Below are positions 1 through 9,539 of a stretch of DNA of 64,000 nucleotides, one piece after another. The notes under the pieces were generated by a model. That model ran no database searches. It had not been told where the DNA came from and saw only the letters and a program-made list of their open reading frames with translations. Source of the stretch: Pseudoalteromonas sp. NC201 (lineage in GTDB: Bacteria > Pseudomonadota > Gammaproteobacteria > Enterobacterales > Alteromonadaceae); the NCBI RefSeq assembly GCF_002850255.1, contig NZ_CP022523.1, positions 1,064,486 through 1,128,485 of the forward strand. The letters run 5' to 3'. Position numbers and translations under genes: made by a program. Numbering within the stretch: position 1 is the first letter of the stretch; every line of letters begins with the position of its first letter.

Positions 1-533
1 CCTAAAGGCGCAAGCTGATTGCCGTTTGCATCTTCTAGTAATAAGTCGATGTAGGTCGCTTTTGTGCCGCCAAAACGAGAGCTTTTCGCACGTACAATCA
101 GGTATGGTTCATTAGTATCTGATGAAATGGCTAGGTTCATATCTAAGAAGAAATGCGCTTCTTTAATGATATCCACATCCGTTTCGCTAACAGGTGGTAC
201 TGCGGACGTTGTGATGTTCATTTTTGCTGATAAGTGCTGTCCTTTTGCTACGTCTAGTGTTTTGTGTAGCTGTGGGAATTCACTCTCAATACGATTTGCC
301 TTCATTAATCGAGACTTTGCTAATTGATAGTGCTGCGGGTTGGACATATCGAGTTTACGGATCCCGAATTGATCCGGTTGAGTTACCGCGGTGCCTTGTA
401 TCGCTGCTGGTTCAGACTTTTGCTTCGATGCAGAGGTGGCTTGTTGATCAACACTGTTGCTAGCAGCTACTGCGTTACTGACTGCTAACGCGATTGCAAG
501 CGGCATGAGCACCTTTTTGTTTAGTTTTTTCAT
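1..533 (-). CDS. Unknown secreted protein, 3' end beyond window
   Basis: An open frame runs on the minus strand from an ATG at 533 off the left edge of the window, so only the first ~177 residues are visible. It begins with a basic start followed by a hydrophobic stretch and an AVA-A type cleavage region (residues 1-24), a typical Sec signal peptide. AAGGAAAATAAC just before the ATG is a good ribosome binding site. The mature part is polar, starts with a Ser/Gln/Lys-rich linker and shows no motif I recognise. It lies 10 bp downstream of the M4 protease gene in the same direction, so the two are probably co-transcribed and it may be another secreted hydrolase or a protease-associated protein. 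The function is unknown. Confidence 0.7.
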   Translation of the reverse strand, partial: MKKLNKKVLMPLAIALAVSNAVAASNSVDQQATSASKQKSEPAAIQGTAVTQPDQFGIRKLDMSNPQHYQLAKSRLMKANRIESEFPQLHKTLDVAKGQHLSAKMNITTSAVPPVSETDVDIIKEAHFFLDMNLAISSDTNEPYLIVRAKSSRFGGTKATYIDLLLEDANGNQLAPL

Positions 534-543
534 GTTATTTTCC

Positions 544-3500
544 TTAATTCTTATAGATTTCTACAAGGTAGTCTTCAATTTCTCCGCTCCCCGAGGTTGC
601 GGCACTGCTATAGTCAGAGCAAGGATCGATACTGTTTACTCTGCTAAATCCGTAATACTGCAAAATTCTCATACGAGTCGTCGTGACAGGTTGTGACAAC
701 TTATTACTTGGAATGCTAAATTCACCTTCAACATAACCTTTGCCGTAGTCTTGGTTAGTTTGGTCGAAGTCCATTACTAAAAGTTCTGATTTGTTGTTTC
801 TCCAGTCACCATCACCAAATTGACCATCATTGTTTAAATCAATCCAAATATGATAATTTTCAGCGAATGTTTCTGTGCCAGCATAGCCAGCTTCAATACG
901 ATAGGTATTATTCTGTGTGGCATAGAGTTTGATTGGATTGTTAGGATTAACAACACCAGACTGCTGCGCATTGCTAAACGGACCATCTTGATTGAAAGTC
1001 ACACTGCTGATGTGTTCATAATCAGTGATACCTACAGCTGTGCAGTATTCAACGGGCTGAGTGGCCTTTAGTTCTAACACCATATTCTTGGTACCAGTGA
1101 CTCGTTCTCCTCGATCATGCCACCAAGGTTTGTCATAACTGATAGTCAAGCTTGCGGTATAGGTTCCAGCTGCTTGATAGGTATGAACTGTATCTTGGCC
1201 GAAACTATCATTCTGATTGTGCGTTGATCCGTCTCCGAAATCCCATACTAAAGTGACATTAGGATTCCAAGCGGCATTGTCAGGTTTTGCGGTGGTGTTA
1301 TTAAAGCTGACCTTAAACGTACCGTCTGCTTGCTCGGCTACCGTGTAGCTCACTTCAGGAATAAAGCTTGTCTCGCCAATTTTTACCGTTTCACTGGCCG
1401 ATTGTGTACCATCAACATGGTTAACTGTGAGTGTAATAGTGTATTCACCATCAGCTTGGTAGGTGTGCTGAGTGTCTCTTACCGAGGACGTGGCACCATC
1501 ACCAAATTGCCACTGTATGGTGCTACCTTGAGGGATAACACTTTGGTTTGTGTCTACATAAACAGTGCTACCGGATTTACGAGGTGTGAATCTTGCGGTG
1601 ATAGTTGTGTTAAACTGAACCTGTTTGTTCCAATTTCCTATGACTTTGTTGAATCTGTCATATGCTTTTAGCTCGACCGTATAGCTTCCAGCTTGCGCAT
1701 ATTGATGAGTAGGTGATTTTTTACTACTGGTTGAGCCATCTCCAAATTCCCATTTCCAACGTTTAACACGTGCATCAACCGTGTTGTTATCAAAACTCAT
1801 TTGATTAACACCTTGGTTGGCGGTGATTCTCAAATCAACAGGGTCATTGTTTTCAGTGAGTTTAACTGTGTAGTCTTCGACTTCGCCCCAGGACATATCT
1901 CCGCATGCAGACTTCACTAAACCAAATGACACCATAGTACGAAGGCGATAGCTTTGATTTAACTCACCACTCAATGAGATGTCGCCAGCCAATTGCGTCT
2001 TACTGCTTCCAAAGAGTACAAGTTCCTCAGTCTTATGGAATAAGCCATCGTTGTCTTTATCTAACCAGACATAAAAATTCTTTGTTTTGTCTTGAGTATC
2101 TGGGTGTGGCGCTGCGGTCAGCGTTACATTGAGTGCTTTACCGTCTTTTACTTCGACGACATCATATGAGTAATCACTGTAATTGCTTGAGGTGGAATCA
2201 TTTTTGTAACTATTTAACGAAACTGATGATAGGTAATATTTACTGTGATTGATGCCTTGTGCCGGACAATAGTCATCAAATACTTCAATGGGTAGTACAA
2301 ATGTATCGGACTGGCCAGAAGGTGCGATGGCAGTCAGCTCAACGTTGTATTTGCCTGCGGTAGTGAAATTATGTTTGGGCTCAAAGGCGCTGTTTTGTGC
2401 ACTTCCATCACCAAAGTTCCACTGCCATTGCCAGCCTTCGCTATTACTTGCCGAGACTTGCTGGCCATCACTACGGGTTAAGTTTTTAAAGTCAAAAGCT
2501 AAGAATTGGCGATCAAAACCAAGTTCGCTCTCAAGTCCACGGTCTACCTTTAAACTTATACCGACTTGTGCAAATGCCTTACGTACGTGGTTTTGTAATT
2601 CAGTGGCTTGCCAGTTACTACCATCTTGCTTTGTAACCCCATCTTGAGTCAGCTGATCAGTCACTGTGTGGGTTTGTCGCATTACACAATCTGCACCAGT
2701 AAGATAAGTACTATTGCTGGTCCAGCAATTTTTATTTGCGTTAGCAAATAGAATGAAGGAATATTTTGTATTCCAAGGAGAGGGGTCACTATCTAAGTCA
2801 GCAGTAGTAAGATAGTAAAAAGCTTTGTTAAACACCCCTGCGCCATGGTGGGAAGTGACTGAGTCGTCATAGTCATCAACATGATCGATTGAGTTTCCAT
2901 CTAGCGTCGGAGTTTCAAAATAACGTAGAGCATCATCTAGGCGGAATGTTTCGTGATTGCTTTTCCAGTCATTCGATCCAGAGTAAAAAAATTCAGCTGC
3001 CTCACCAGCCATATCGGAAAACGCTTCGTTGATAGCACGAGCCTGACCTGTCAACATTGACTTTGGTGTACTTGAGCCATACTCCTCAGTAAAACCATGG
3101 GCGATTTCATGAGCGACAACATCTAAGGAAACCATAGGGTAAAAGAGGTAGTCCCCATCACCAAAATAGACCTCGCCGTTTTCATAAAATGCCTGATCCA
3201 TATTCAGACCATAATGGACATTCTGAATTATCTTTTTATTATAGTAGGGCTTATGTCCCAGATATGCTTCGAACATTAAACTCGTTGTTTGTCCGTGATG
3301 ATGGGCATCATTCAAAGCAGAGCGAGCTCCGTGATATTCTTTATAATCATTACGAGTTGAATCTGAGCAGTTATAGCTATAAGGCGTATTAACTTGCGCT
3401 GTGCCGTGATTGTAGTTTCTGGTCTCAACGTTCTTTGCATCAAATAAGCAGCTAGTTTGCTGAGCATCGGTTTCCATTGCGACGACAAAGGTCTTTGGTG

Positions 3501-4221
3501 GGTAGGAAACATAATCAGCTTGTTGGTAATCTGGACGTGCAATCTTGTCATTGCCAGATGGACCGCTTCCACCTTCATACACAACCCGCTGCAATACATC
3601 GGATTGGTTGATAAGCTCGTTTGTTGTTAAATCGACAAAGGAGATGATCCTTTGAGGCTTAAAAGGAGCAGAGTTAAAATCGGTGAAAAAGGTAAGTTTA
3701 GCTGCATGTCGAGCTTTACCGCGATCATCTATATAAATAACTTCTTCTGTTGATTTACGTCGAAAAACTCTAGGGCGTTCACTGGCAAATTGCGAGATGA
3801 TTGAATCTAATGCTGCGTTAAGTTGGTCATCAGACGCTGGAGTTAGTGCAGGTAAATCTTTAGCAACGTCTACAATGAGATCGCCATAAACTTGCTCAAC
3901 TACGCCATTTTCGTCCGTAAGCACAACAAGGTCGTGATTCCAGATAGGTATATTTTGGTATTTTTGAGTTATGGTATGGCTTTGCCTAGTTTGATCTACT
4001 TGGCTTTGATGAAATGTAAGTGTGTGACCTGTGTATTGCGCAGCAAATGTTTTAAGCGCGAGTAGATAGTTTTGATTAGAATCATCACCAAATGTGGATT
4101 GTTTTTGTTGTAAAGTAGACGCAATTTTCTGCGTGTCATTGAATAAAGAGACGCGTTCAGCGCCGTGACAATACATACTTATCGCAGATGCTAAAACGCA
4201 CAGAGACTTTAACCCTTGCAT
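544..4221 (-). CDS. Secreted M4 (thermolysin/vibriolysin-type) metalloprotease with PKD and GEVED domains
   Basis: A zinc endopeptidase predicted to be secreted and to degrade extracellular protein. I start it at the ATG at 4221, not the upstream ATG at 4257, because GGAGTTAAC precedes it and a signal peptide (MQGLKSLCVLASAISMYC...) begins there; this gives 1225 residues. An FTP/PepSY-like propeptide fills roughly residues 25-210. The peptidase carries HEIAH near 371-375, the downstream zinc ligand in NEAFSDMAGEAAEF, and a HHGAGVFNKAF segment, all characteristic of the vibriolysin/pseudolysin group. Four PKD domains (FGDGS or FGDGA motifs) and two GEVED-type domains (ending GEVEDYTV and GEIEDYLV) follow. 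The length is about twice that of a plain M4 enzyme because of these C-terminal modules, which probably bind polymers or the cell surface. The family call is firm; the substrate is unknown. Confidence 0.93.
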   Translation of the reverse strand: MQGLKSLCVLASAISMYCHGAERVSLFNDTQKIASTLQQKQSTFGDDSNQNYLLALKTFAAQYTGHTLTFHQSQVDQTRQSHTITQKYQNIPIWNHDLVVLTDENGVVEQVYGDLIVDVAKDLPALTPASDDQLNAALDSIISQFASERPRVFRRKSTEEVIYIDDRGKARHAAKLTFFTDFNSAPFKPQRIISFVDLTTNELINQSDVLQRVVYEGGSGPSGNDKIARPDYQQADYVSYPPKTFVVAMETDAQQTSCLFDAKNVETRNYNHGTAQVNTPYSYNCSDSTRNDYKEYHGARSALNDAHHHGQTTSLMFEAYLGHKPYYNKKIIQNVHYGLNMDQAFYENGEVYFGDGDYLFYPMVSLDVVAHEIAHGFTEEYGSSTPKSMLTGQARAINEAFSDMAGEAAEFFYSGSNDWKSNHETFRLDDALRYFETPTLDGNSIDHVDDYDDSVTSHHGAGVFNKAFYYLTTADLDSDPSPWNTKYSFILFANANKNCWTSNSTYLTGADCVMRQTHTVTDQLTQDGVTKQDGSNWQATELQNHVRKAFAQVGISLKVDRGLESELGFDRQFLAFDFKNLTRSDGQQVSASNSEGWQWQWNFGDGSAQNSAFEPKHNFTTAGKYNVELTAIAPSGQSDTFVLPIEVFDDYCPAQGINHSKYYLSSVSLNSYKNDSTSSNYSDYSYDVVEVKDGKALNVTLTAAPHPDTQDKTKNFYVWLDKDNDGLFHKTEELVLFGSSKTQLAGDISLSGELNQSYRLRTMVSFGLVKSACGDMSWGEVEDYTVKLTENNDPVDLRITANQGVNQMSFDNNTVDARVKRWKWEFGDGSTSSKKSPTHQYAQAGSYTVELKAYDRFNKVIGNWNKQVQFNTTITARFTPRKSGSTVYVDTNQSVIPQGSTIQWQFGDGATSSVRDTQHTYQADGEYTITLTVNHVDGTQSASETVKIGETSFIPEVSYTVAEQADGTFKVSFNNTTAKPDNAAWNPNVTLVWDFGDGSTHNQNDSFGQDTVHTYQAAGTYTASLTISYDKPWWHDRGERVTGTKNMVLELKATQPVEYCTAVGITDYEHISSVTFNQDGPFSNAQQSGVVNPNNPIKLYATQNNTYRIEAGYAGTETFAENYHIWIDLNNDGQFGDGDWRNNKSELLVMDFDQTNQDYGKGYVEGEFSIPSNKLSQPVTTTRMRILQYYGFSRVNSIDPCSDYSSAATSGSGEIEDYLVEIYKN

Positions 4222-4729
4222 GTTAACTCCATAATTATTTTGAAGATTCCTTCCCACTAAAACGCAACTACTCAGTACATGAGATAAAAGAGCGAATGAG
4301 TGCGGCTGATTATTAGTGCTATTACTTTGAGCACAAACTCTAAGGTAATAAAGAATTTCAAATAAATAAATAACAAAAAATAAACAAAATTATAACTTTA
4401 TGTTTTCGCAGGGAATTTAGGGAGCGATTTTGTTTTTTGTTATTTTTATCTAACTAATTATTATTATTGAATAAATCTAAATTCTTTGGGGCCTGAGAAA
4501 AACGTAAGAAAAGCTCACACGCTAGAGGAAGTAATCATCATTTTGTAATTTAAAGTAAATTTAAATGCTGGTGGGGTTACTGGGTGTTTCTTTATTGGGA
4601 ATTTTTGCGCACTATTGATGAAATAAAAAGGATAAGAAGTGTTGTTTTAGGTTGCTTGATTAAAGAGGAAATTGCTCTGGTAAAAAGTACCTAGTGACTT
4701 TGCAAAAGCTAGGTACTTTTTGTGATTTT
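4222..4729. other. Intergenic region, AT-rich
   Basis: 508 bp between the M4 protease start and the end of the lipoprotein gene. It is strongly AT-rich between about 4340 and 4480, as expected for a promoter upstream of the protease. Apart from the terminator hairpin at its right end I see no gene or repeat. Confidence 0.6.
4682..4721 (-). terminator. Rho-independent terminator of the small lipoprotein gene
   Basis: The arms AAAAAGTACCTAG (4682-4694) and CTAGGTACTTTTT (4709-4721) form a perfect 13-bp stem. Read on the minus strand the stem ends in a T run, 9 bp past the stop codon of the lipoprotein gene that ends at 4730. Confidence 0.75.
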
Positions 4730-5266
4730 TTATTGGACGGTTACATTGATGTAGTTAGTTACAAAGGGCACTATTTCTATGGTTCCGGTCGCATAGACTT
4801 TTTTACCCACATCTTCACCTTTTATCTTTATATAGTATTGGCCGGCTGGAATAACAATGTCAGCGTAATGGCGTGTGCCAAAGTGAATAGTATCGCCTTT
4901 GACCAACCAGCCCTCTGGTGAAACTTCGTATAGATAGCCTTCGCACCTTATTTTGCCAATTCGCGGATGTTTGCATTCATTAAACTTAAGTCTAGTTTTA
5001 CCACTTGGGTTTTTTGCCGTTTTTACAAACGCCAATGAGCCATAGTCTCGAGCCGTTTTCGTTGCTTGATGAGGCCATATGTCTTCTTTTTCGACTGAGT
5101 AATCGTTACTAGAGCCACTACCGGTTGCTGAAACAACGGTACCTGAACTGCCAAAAATACCATTAATAGCACCGTCTACACCGTCATTCACGACACGGTT
5201 GATATCATTACTTTTACAAGCAGTGAGTGAGGCGAGAGAAAGCGCGATAAGCGTTACTTTTTTCAT
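4730..5266 (-). CDS. Small lipoprotein of unknown function
   Basis: A 178-residue protein starting at the ATG at 5266, chosen over an ATG at 5299 because AAGGACAAATA precedes it and a lipoprotein signal (MKKVTLIALSLASLTAC) begins there, with a clear lipobox LTAC. The Cys would be lipidated and the protein held in the outer or inner membrane. The body contains a Gly/Ser-rich stretch (residues ~30-55), then a compact beta-rich region with three Cys and a C-terminal segment about tolerating or reporting oxidation cannot be deduced. I do not recognise the family. It is a single-gene unit with its own terminator and lies between the M4 protease and a repeat-rich spacer. Confidence 0.75.
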   Translation of the reverse strand: MKKVTLIALSLASLTACKSNDINRVVNDGVDGAINGIFGSSGTVVSATGSGSSNDYSVEKEDIWPHQATKTARDYGSLAFVKTAKNPSGKTRLKFNECKHPRIGKIRCEGYLYEVSPEGWLVKGDTIHFGTRHYADIVIPAGQYYIKIKGEDVGKKVYATGTIEIVPFVTNYINVTVQ

Positions 5267-5479
5267 TATTTGTCCTTGAAGTTCCATTCTCAGCAGCATT
5301 TTAACTGTGTTAGCTATTTTTCAAAGCTTAATTAAATATTTAATGATTTATTAAGCAGTAAAACAACACAAGTCATACGAGCATTCTTTGCTCAAATAAT
5401 GCTTCCTGTTATTTTTGAGTTAAATCGGATAAAAGTTTACCTTGTGGCGAAAAAAAGTCCAATAAAAAGCGTGCTAGTT

Positions 5480-5676
5480 AACCTGAATTCGGGATAAGAA
5501 GTAAGTTAAACCACTAAAACCACTAAGTTCAAAAGCGTAATATCACTCTAGCCAGAAGTTATTTCTTAATACAAGGCAAATTTGTGCGTCAATAGCTGGC
5601 CTATTGCAAGCAAATTTAACGCAGTAGTAAGGGATAACGTCTGCTAGAGAACAAGTTGTTATCCCGAGTTCTGGTT
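5480..5676. repeat. Diverged copy of the ~196-bp TTAA-flanked MITE-like repeat
   Basis: Ends AACCTGAATTCGGGATAA and TTATCCCGAGTTCTGGTT are imperfect inverted repeats. The interior shares blocks with the copies at 5721 and 25863 (TCTAGCCAGA, ACAAGGC.AATTT, CAATAGCTGGC, TTAACGCAGT, CTGCTAGA) but has diverged more. There is no coding capacity, so it would be non-autonomous. Confidence 0.75.
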
Positions 5677-5720
5677 AGTTAATGACTTTGGTCACTGAGC
5701 TGTATGCGAAAAAGTATTTT

Positions 5721-5916
5721 AACCTGAGGTTTGGATAAGGAATGTTCCAACTCATTGTTGCTAAAGCACAACTTAGCTTTTTCCTTGTCTAGCCAGAGAG
5801 TTTTAGGGAAAACAAGGCGAATTTACGCACCAATAGCTGGCTATTGGAAGTGAATTCAACGCAGTTAGCGCTAAAACTGGCTGCTAGAAAGGCATTAGTT
5901 ATCCGCAGCTCAGGTT
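5721..5916. repeat. ~196-bp MITE-like interspersed repeat, copy 2
   Basis: Terminal inverted repeats AACCTGAGGTTTGGATAA and TTATCCGCAGCTCAGGTT bound an element nearly identical over its full 196 bp to the copy at 25863-26058. It follows a diverged copy 44 bp away. The intervening and flanking bases hold no gene. Confidence 0.88.
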
Positions 5917-5962
5917 ATTTTAGTCTCAAAATAAAGGATGGCGTTAGTGCCTTCCTAATTGG

Positions 5963-7198
5963 TTAATCACTTTGTAAGGCTTCGATCGGGTCTAGCTTTG
6001 AAGCCTTGATTGCAGGATATACACCAAATGTTAAGCCAACTAAGGCACAAATACTAAAAGAAAGAATAATAGCACTCAGAGACCAAGAAACCGCCCAGTT
6101 TGAATAAAATGCAATTATCTCTGAAAGTAAAATACCAAACACCACGCCTAATAGCCCTCCGAGTATCGAGATGGTAAAACTCTCTGTAATAAACTGAACT
6201 TGAATATTTTTCCGAGTCGCACCGATTGCGCGTAATAAGCCAATTTCTTTGGTTCGTTCAAGTACGGTTGCGAGCATGATATTCATAATACCAATACCAC
6301 CAACAAGGAGTGATATACCCGCAACGCAAGACATCACCATATTAAAAATAGCCTGTGTTTGTTTTTGCTGAGCAAGCAAAGCTGCGGGAATGGTTAGCCT
6401 ATAGTCATCAATATCGCTATGGCGATTGGTTAATATGTTGGTGATAGCTTGAGATGCCAAAATTGGACTCTGAGATTTGTCGATAGCGAGTTTTAGTTCG
6501 GTAACCTCTGGTTCAAGTAATCCTTTATTAAAGCGATGAATGGCGGTCGTTAGCGGAACAAAAATACGGCTTTGTTCACCACCTAGGGCAACGCCTTGAA
6601 ACTCCTTTTTGTTCAGGTGCGGTGCTTGCAAAATGCCAACAACCTCAAGCCATAAATGGTTAATTTTTACTTGTTGACCAACAGCACTCCCGAGGGGAAA
6701 CAGAGTTTTTGCGGTATTTGCGCCGAGTAATGCAACCTGCCTATATTCCTTACTATCTTCAGTATTTAGCAGGCGACCCGTCGCGAGTTCATAATGTGCA
6801 AGGCTAAAATAGTTTGCTGTGACGCCCGCGGCTTCTCCTTCAAAGCTGCCGAATTCGCTAAATATTTGGTAGGTATCCACCAGTCGCTCAGCCGAAAAGT
6901 CACTAACAAAGGGCAGGGCGTCGACAATCACTTGGCCGTCTAATAGATTAAGACCTTGCGAGTGTTTTCGTTGTTCTTTTAGGTCATTCTCTTCAATGTC
7001 TTTAGCGCTGACAATAACATTATTGATCCCCATAGAATCGATCATTTTAAGCGCTTCTCGTTCAGCACCTTCACCGATGTTTAACATAGCAATAACGGCA
7101 CCCACACCAAAAATCATGCCGAGCAAGGTCAATAGGGTTCTGAGCTTATGCTGCTTTAATTGCACAATAGCGTCGGTAAATAAATCCAAATATTTCAT
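5963..7198 (-). CDS. MacB-type ABC transporter permease (FtsX family)
   Basis: Inner-membrane permease of 411 residues, the last gene of an export operon. The N-terminal membrane segment follows KLRTLLTLLGMIFGVGAVIAML (positions ~18-40), then comes a large periplasmic domain (roughly 45-280), and then three C-terminal membrane helices, with the typical MacB/FtsX sequence GIGIMNIMLATVLERTKEIGLLRAIGA near 300-325 just before the coupling region. The domain order TM-periplasmic-TM-TM-TM and its length match MacB-like permeases without a fused ATPase. The ATPase is encoded separately at the start of the operon. It should act with the three adaptor proteins to move a substrate outward across the envelope; the substrate cannot be told. 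The start overlaps the stop of the preceding gene by one base, implying translational coupling. Confidence 0.9.
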   Translation of the reverse strand: MKYLDLFTDAIVQLKQHKLRTLLTLLGMIFGVGAVIAMLNIGEGAEREALKMIDSMGINNVIVSAKDIEENDLKEQRKHSQGLNLLDGQVIVDALPFVSDFSAERLVDTYQIFSEFGSFEGEAAGVTANYFSLAHYELATGRLLNTEDSKEYRQVALLGANTAKTLFPLGSAVGQQVKINHLWLEVVGILQAPHLNKKEFQGVALGGEQSRIFVPLTTAIHRFNKGLLEPEVTELKLAIDKSQSPILASQAITNILTNRHSDIDDYRLTIPAALLAQQKQTQAIFNMVMSCVAGISLLVGGIGIMNIMLATVLERTKEIGLLRAIGATRKNIQVQFITESFTISILGGLLGVVFGILLSEIIAFYSNWAVSWSLSAIILSFSICALVGLTFGVYPAIKASKLDPIEALQSD

Positions 7199-8388
7199 TA
7201 CAGTTCCTTATTCGCGACGAGTGCAATTTGTTGTTTGGGAGATAACCCTGCCAATACTTCAGTATGGCTTAGGTTGCTTTGGCCTAATTCCACTTTTACG
7301 CGTTTAAACTGGCTGCCGTCTTTAACTTGAACAAAAAATGCGTTGTTATCATTGATCACGCTATGTTTAGGCACGAGTAACGCTTGTTTATTTTCTTGGA
7401 CAAATACCGTAGCGAGTACTTTATTGCCCGGCTTGATGTGGGCTGGAGTCTCATCAAGGCTCGCAATGATCTCATAGTATTTTTGTGGATCTCCACGACG
7501 AATAGATTGTGGGTAAGGTGATACTTTTGTGATTTTACCATCAAAGCGCTCATCGCTATTGGAGAGCAGGGTAAACGCAACCTTTTGGCCAATCGCAAGG
7601 CCAAGCGCTTCTTTTTCATGAACGAAAAGCTTAGCTTGCAGGGATGAAATATCTGGTAACCCCCCGATCTTTTGCCCAGGCCATAGTGCTTGACCTGATT
7701 TGGGCTTCTCTCCACGCCAATCGGCACTGAGGGTAAGTAAGCCATCATGTGGCGCGATGACCTCAAGACCTTCTAAGTTTGCGTTGTACATCGCAATTTT
7801 GCTTTCATGCTGCTTTGACTGCAATTTTAACAGTTCCATTTCTCCAAGAGCTGAAGATGAAAACTGCTCTGTCTGCCAGCCAAAATAAGCCTCTTTTGCA
7901 TTGAGATACTCAACATTTTGCATTTGATCTAAAATGTCGAGCTTTGAGCGGATCCGTTCATCGTCAACTGAAAAGGTTTCGGCAAAGTGTTTCTCTTCAC
8001 TAACGATAACCTTGTCGCTATCCAAATGGGACTTTCTCGTGGTTAAATCACTATCGGTGACCGTAATATCTTGCGCGACTTTGCCTTTGTCGAACTCACT
8101 AAAGCGTTTTCGTCTTTCTAATTGGCTGCCATCGAATCGTGCGATAACATCGCCTTTTTTCACCTGAGTGTACTCTGGCATGATCCATGCGAGCGTCTGA
8201 GCCCCTCTTGCTGAGGTTGGGGCGGATATGACGGTTTCACTTGCGGCTTCCAATTCGCCTTCTGCATCCACAGTAATCGAAAATGGCTTCGACTCTACGG
8301 TATATAGTAGTTGCGCTGGCTGCTCAGGTGCTTCTTGGCAGCCAAGTAACCATAGTGGGACAATGACTGCGAGTAATGTTTTTTTCAT
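7198..8388 (-). CDS. Membrane-fusion (HlyD/MacA-like) lipoprotein adaptor, third of three
   Basis: 396-residue periplasmic adaptor with a lipoprotein signal peptide (MKKTLLAVIVPLWLLGC) and lipobox LLGC, so it is probably anchored in the inner membrane by lipid. An N-terminal beta-barrel/lipoyl half (residues ~30-105), a central alpha-helical hairpin region (about 105-210) and a returning lipoyl/beta-barrel region (GLEVIAPHDGLL and beyond, ~210-330) follow the normal membrane-fusion protein order. It overlaps the preceding adaptor by 4 bp and the permease by 1 bp. It would bridge the permease to an outer-membrane channel, although no TolC-like channel is encoded here. It resembles the neighbouring adaptor at 8385 in its signal peptide, suggesting duplication. 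Confidence 0.85.
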   Translation of the reverse strand: MKKTLLAVIVPLWLLGCQEAPEQPAQLLYTVESKPFSITVDAEGELEAASETVISAPTSARGAQTLAWIMPEYTQVKKGDVIARFDGSQLERRKRFSEFDKGKVAQDITVTDSDLTTRKSHLDSDKVIVSEEKHFAETFSVDDERIRSKLDILDQMQNVEYLNAKEAYFGWQTEQFSSSALGEMELLKLQSKQHESKIAMYNANLEGLEVIAPHDGLLTLSADWRGEKPKSGQALWPGQKIGGLPDISSLQAKLFVHEKEALGLAIGQKVAFTLLSNSDERFDGKITKVSPYPQSIRRGDPQKYYEIIASLDETPAHIKPGNKVLATVFVQENKQALLVPKHSVINDNNAFFVQVKDGSQFKRVKVELGQSNLSHTEVLAGLSPKQQIALVANKEL

Positions 8389-9539
8389 AGCTTTACCTCC
8401 GCGCCTTGACTAATACCAGAAGAAATCACGGCAAGCGTCGGTGTGGTATAAGAGACAGTGACCTCTTTCTCTCCGCTATTTGTGCTTACATGTACTTTAC
8501 CCGCGCTTTGTTTTAACGCGTTTAATGGCACGGTCAAGGCGTTATCGAGTTGTGCTGTCACTATCTCTATACGAGCACTCAAGCCTGGCCGCAGCTTTTC
8601 GGGATCGACTTTGTCCAGCTCTATAATAGCATCAACAATGCGGCTTTTATCTTGATACGACTTTTCCCTAAAGGCCTTTCCTATTTCAATGAGTGTCCCA
8701 CCGATAACATAGCCGTCGGCACTGTCTATGGTAACTTTTACTGCTTGCCCCAATTTTATCCGTCCAAAATCGGCTTCTTTAATTTGTGCTTTTACCTGCA
8801 TTTGTTCAATAACCGATAGCTCAACAACTGGTTGACCAAACTGTATGGACTCACCCACACTGGGTTTTTCTCCTTCCCTGTTTGCGCGATATGCAACTAA
8901 CCCATCCATTGGCGCTTTTACTTGTAAACGCTCTATGTCACGTTTTAGTTCTTTTACTTCAGCATCCATTCGTGCAACCTTGCTTCTTGCCATTTGGATA
9001 CTCAGTTCTTTGTTGTTTAGATGAAAAGCGAGTTTGCCGCGGGCAAGTTCTAAATCATTGGTTGCAATGGTGAAATCGATTTGCGCCTTTTTTCGGTCGT
9101 TGTCTGAGCGTGAGTTATCTATGATCTCTGCGCGGCGTTTTGCCTTATCGAAGTTCATTTGCGCTTCAGCGAGTGCGAGTTTGTATTCTTCTTCTTGCTT
9201 CTCGACTTGAGCTTGTTTATTTTCTAGCTCTTTTTGCGCTTGACTTAGCTTCGAATTATATTCCATCAAGCGATCTCTAACGGTTTGATCGTCAAAAGAA
9301 ACAACGGTTTGGCCTTTTTGAACCGTGGTATTCTCTGGCATTAACTGCTTTATCTTGTACTGCCACATACGCTTGATTGAAGGAGGGGCTATCAACGCTC
9401 GGCTTTTTGATTCTAATTCACCATTTGCTTCTACAGTGATAGTGATTGGCTGTGCCTTAACGATATGTATATCGCTGGGGGCCTGACTGCAGCCAAGTAA
9501 ATAGAGTGGAATAATTATTGCCAGCAAATTAACTTTCAT
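8385..9539 (-). CDS. Membrane-fusion (HlyD/MacA-like) lipoprotein adaptor, second of three
   Basis: 384-residue adaptor with lipobox LLGC after MKVNLLAIIIPLYLLGC. A long, charged, heptad-like helical segment (about residues 85-200, rich in Lys, Glu, Gln and Ala) forms the coiled-coil hairpin, flanked by lipoyl-like strands, for example LQVKAPMDGLVAY. This is the standard periplasmic adaptor architecture. It overlaps both neighbours (11 bp with the gene before, 4 bp with the one after), so the five genes are one operon. Its signal peptide and first 60 residues are similar to the adaptor that follows, which suggests they are paralogues from a tandem duplication. Confidence 0.86.
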   Translation of the reverse strand: MKVNLLAIIIPLYLLGCSQAPSDIHIVKAQPITITVEANGELESKSRALIAPPSIKRMWQYKIKQLMPENTTVQKGQTVVSFDDQTVRDRLMEYNSKLSQAQKELENKQAQVEKQEEEYKLALAEAQMNFDKAKRRAEIIDNSRSDNDRKKAQIDFTIATNDLELARGKLAFHLNNKELSIQMARSKVARMDAEVKELKRDIERLQVKAPMDGLVAYRANREGEKPSVGESIQFGQPVVELSVIEQMQVKAQIKEADFGRIKLGQAVKVTIDSADGYVIGGTLIEIGKAFREKSYQDKSRIVDAIIELDKVDPEKLRPGLSARIEIVTAQLDNALTVPLNALKQSAGKVHVSTNSGEKEVTVSYTTPTLAVISSGISQGAEVKL